Origin: JACJXF01 sp038316435
GTDB lineage: Bacteria > Bacteroidota > Bacteroidia > Bacteroidales > GCA-2748055
Reading direction: 5' to 3'
Assembly: GCA_038316435.1 (NCBI GenBank)
Contig: JBBQAQ010000003.1
Coordinates: forward strand, 100,629 to 164,628
DNA: 64,000 nucleotides
Both the position numbers and the translations under genes were made by a program. Numbering within the stretch: the first letter of the stretch is position 1; every line of letters starts with the position of its first letter. The notes under the pieces were generated by a model, which saw only the letters and a program-made list of their open reading frames with translations, made no database searches and was not told the DNA's origin. This document shows positions 62,496 through 64,000 of the stretch, in pieces.

Positions 62496-63090
62496 CAACT
62501 ATTTTTGATCCCAAAGCCAAAATTTAACAATTTTGACTTTTCTAACTAGTCAGGAACCGATTTATTTGCTGACGGAACATATTTTATTTTAATCGGAACT
62601 GTTATATTGATCGCCGTAACTAATATTTAGTACAGAGAACCATGGTTTTGTCATTTCAGAACCATTAAGGATGGAAAGATCTTTACTAAAATTAGAATTA
62701 GGCTATCTTACTTTTTTGGTTACATCCAGAGCTATTAATGATCCGAGAAAAGCCGCCAATAAATCAAATCATTTCTAAACTATCTTACTCGCATATTGAG
62801 GCATATTTTGGATTTCTTTTGAGTACAATTACATAACCCAAATTTTAAACCCGTCGAATTTGATGGGTTTAGAAAACAAACTGACCCTAACAGTTCTACC
62901 ATGACTTCCAAAAAATTGATTGAGGCCACAAATGCTATTGGAATAATATCCAAATCCGGAAGACAGGCTCCTCAGAATATACAACTATGCTACCGCAATT
63001 AGCGATACCTACAAAACACTATCTTGGTGGCACTTTGCTTTACCTTAAGGAATCGCAAAACCGCCGAAATTACTGAACTTTCGGTAATCC
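62496..63090. other. Gap without recognisable gene
   Basis: No coding frame of note on either strand. A hairpin (TTTTAAACCCGTC / GATGGGTTTAGAA, 62843-62874) has the same TTTAAACCC word as the repeats to its left, so it may be a decayed fourth copy. A short frame at about 62900-63000 (MTSKKLIEATNAIGII) ends after 33 residues and matches nothing I know. No phage or transposase remnant is evident. Confidence 0.5.
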
Positions 63091-63837
63091 TTATTTCGCT
63101 TTTCCCTGATTAGCAACCGCTTCCATAGCTTTTTTAACAGCCTCTTCATCACCCAGATAATAATGTTTAATGGGTTTTAGGTTCGCGTCGAGTTCGTAAA
63201 CCAGAGGAAGACCCGTTGGGATATTGAGCTGGAGAATTTCCTCTTCGGTCATATTGTCGAGGTATTTTACTAATGCACGAAGGCTATTTCCATGAGCTGC
63301 AATAATAACTTTCTTGCCTGTTTTGATCATCGGAGCGATCGTTTCGTGCCATAGAGGAAGAAAGCGATCTACAGTATCTTTCAGGCATTCGGTAAGAGGC
63401 AAATCTTTTTCGGGAACATCGGCGTAACGAGCATCATTACCGGGGTAGCGAGGATCGTTTTTTTCCAGAGCAGGAGGCGGAACATCGTAACTTCTTCTCC
63501 AGATAAGCACTTTATCTTCACCATGAAGCGCGGCCGTTTCAGACTTGTTTAAGCCTTGTAATGCTCCGTAATGTCTTTCATTTAGTCTCCAGGATTTGAT
63601 AACAGGAATCCACAAAAGATCCATTTCATCCAAAGCAAGATTTAGGGTGCGCAATGCTCTTTTTAATACTGAAGCGTAAGCAATATCAAAAGTGAAGCCC
63701 TTTTCTTTTAAAGCTTTTCCTGCACTTTTTCCTTCCTGAACACCTTTTTCGGTGAGATCAACATCTGTCCAGCCGGTAAATCTGTTTTCAAGATTCCATT
63801 GACTTTCTCCATGGCGGAGAAGAACTACTTTATACAT
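63091..63837 (-). CDS. gpmA: 2,3-bisphosphoglycerate-dependent phosphoglycerate mutase
   Basis: Interconverts 3- and 2-phosphoglycerate in glycolysis and gluconeogenesis. The phosphohistidine motif LLRHGESQWN is at the start (His 9), and the second histidine and neighbouring residues are in IIAAHGNSLRALVKYL. NRFTGWTDVDLTEKG and RLNERHYGALQGLNK are diagnostic of the dPGM family. Length 248 is normal. It appears richer in G and C than its surroundings, as expected for a highly expressed gene. It is transcribed away from the window end. Confidence 0.96.
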   Translation of the reverse strand: MYKVVLLRHGESQWNLENRFTGWTDVDLTEKGVQEGKSAGKALKEKGFTFDIAYASVLKRALRTLNLALDEMDLLWIPVIKSWRLNERHYGALQGLNKSETAALHGEDKVLIWRRSYDVPPPALEKNDPRYPGNDARYADVPEKDLPLTECLKDTVDRFLPLWHETIAPMIKTGKKVIIAAHGNSLRALVKYLDNMTEEEILQLNIPTGLPLVYELDANLKPIKHYYLGDEEAVKKAMEAVANQGKAK

Positions 63838-63981
63838 TGGTTTATATTTAGAGTTATATATACAATAGTTCGTTAAACTTTAACATAAATGTTTGATTTT
63901 CAATAAAATAAGTCATATAAAATTTGTTTAAGTCCCTGATATTCAGTAACTTAATAGATTAACCACAATCTAATTTGAGTT

Positions 63982-64000
63982 ATGACTACCAGGGAACAAA
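63982..64000 (+). CDS. Possible start of a coding region cut by the window edge
   Basis: An ATG at 63982 opens a frame reading MTTREQ to the end of the window. It follows a 145-bp gap upstream of gpmA that could hold a divergent promoter. Six codons are too few to name a product or to be sure it is real. Confidence 0.2.

Noticed and set aside
1..64000. tRNA or rRNA genes
   Set aside because: The larger intergenic gaps were read for TpsiC-arm-like words and cloverleaf shapes and none was convincing. A covariance-model scan would be decisive.

Overview
The window reads as chromosomal DNA of a low-GC Bacteroidota bacterium, probably from the Bacteroidales/Marinilabiliales side of the phylum. 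Three things point there: phylum-typical families (DUF4271, DUF4292, HYC_CC_PP, anti-sigma proteins with a YELFFIDYLDG-type N-terminus, YwqK repeats), a phylum-type -7 promoter element (TAnnTTTG) just upstream of many plus-strand starts, and very little Shine-Dalgarno signal. Nearly every gene is a chromosomal household gene. No prophage, CRISPR array, rRNA or tRNA was recognised. The order level is inference.

Layout. 0-5.6 kb (minus): start of a U32 peptidase, an orphan membrane histidine kinase, a large AsmA-like protein, peptidase E and a ThiF/MoeB-like adenylyltransferase that has lost its cysteines. 5.7-8.5 kb (minus): an ECF sigma factor, its anti-sigma partner and an outer-membrane beta-barrel protein; matching ECF-type promoters precede the sigma gene and the barrel gene, and a strong terminator closes the unit. 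8.8-12.6 kb (plus): dtd, a MazG-like gene, deoC, DUF4271, hemD, rnpA. 12.8-22.6 kb (plus): alpha-2-macroglobulin lipoprotein, PBP1C and an S41 protease, a periplasm and cell-wall block. 22.7-26.5 kb (minus): polA, queD, an ArsR regulator. 26.9 kb: a polyprenyl synthase.

28-40.8 kb (minus) is one long, tightly packed run: SDR epimerase, flippase, dut, TPR protein, DUF4292 lipoprotein, M23/EnvC-like protein, RsbW-like ATPase, ybeY, mnmG, ade, uvrC. Between mnmG and ade sit two back-to-back parS-like centromere sites. A third parS-like site lies inside polA. With rnpA and mnmG present and an AT-rich 476-bp gap carrying DnaA-box-like words at 47.6-48.1 kb, the segment may lie near the chromosome origin (inference).

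41-50.6 kb mixes household genes: cyclophilin, pheS, OsmC, a Crp regulator, the nadA-YwqK-ruvB operon, rpiB with an Rrf2 regulator, VanZ and hemW. 50.7-53 kb (minus) holds a coiled-coil membrane protein and an overlapping pair: a RIC-like hemerythrin protein and a LuxR regulator with a degenerate receiver. 53.2-61.1 kb (plus) is a heavy-metal (copper/silver type) export locus: HYC_CC_PP protein, secreted HMA metallochaperone, CusA pump, TolC channel and a CusB adaptor with its own C-terminal HMA domain. A terminator-like hairpin separates the small proteins from the pump. It looks richer in GC than its surroundings and is followed by repeat-rich, gene-poor DNA (61.1-63.1 kb): a MITE-like element, tandem operator-like repeats before a 34-residue membrane protein, and three copies of a palindromic repeat. 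gpmA (minus) ends the window.
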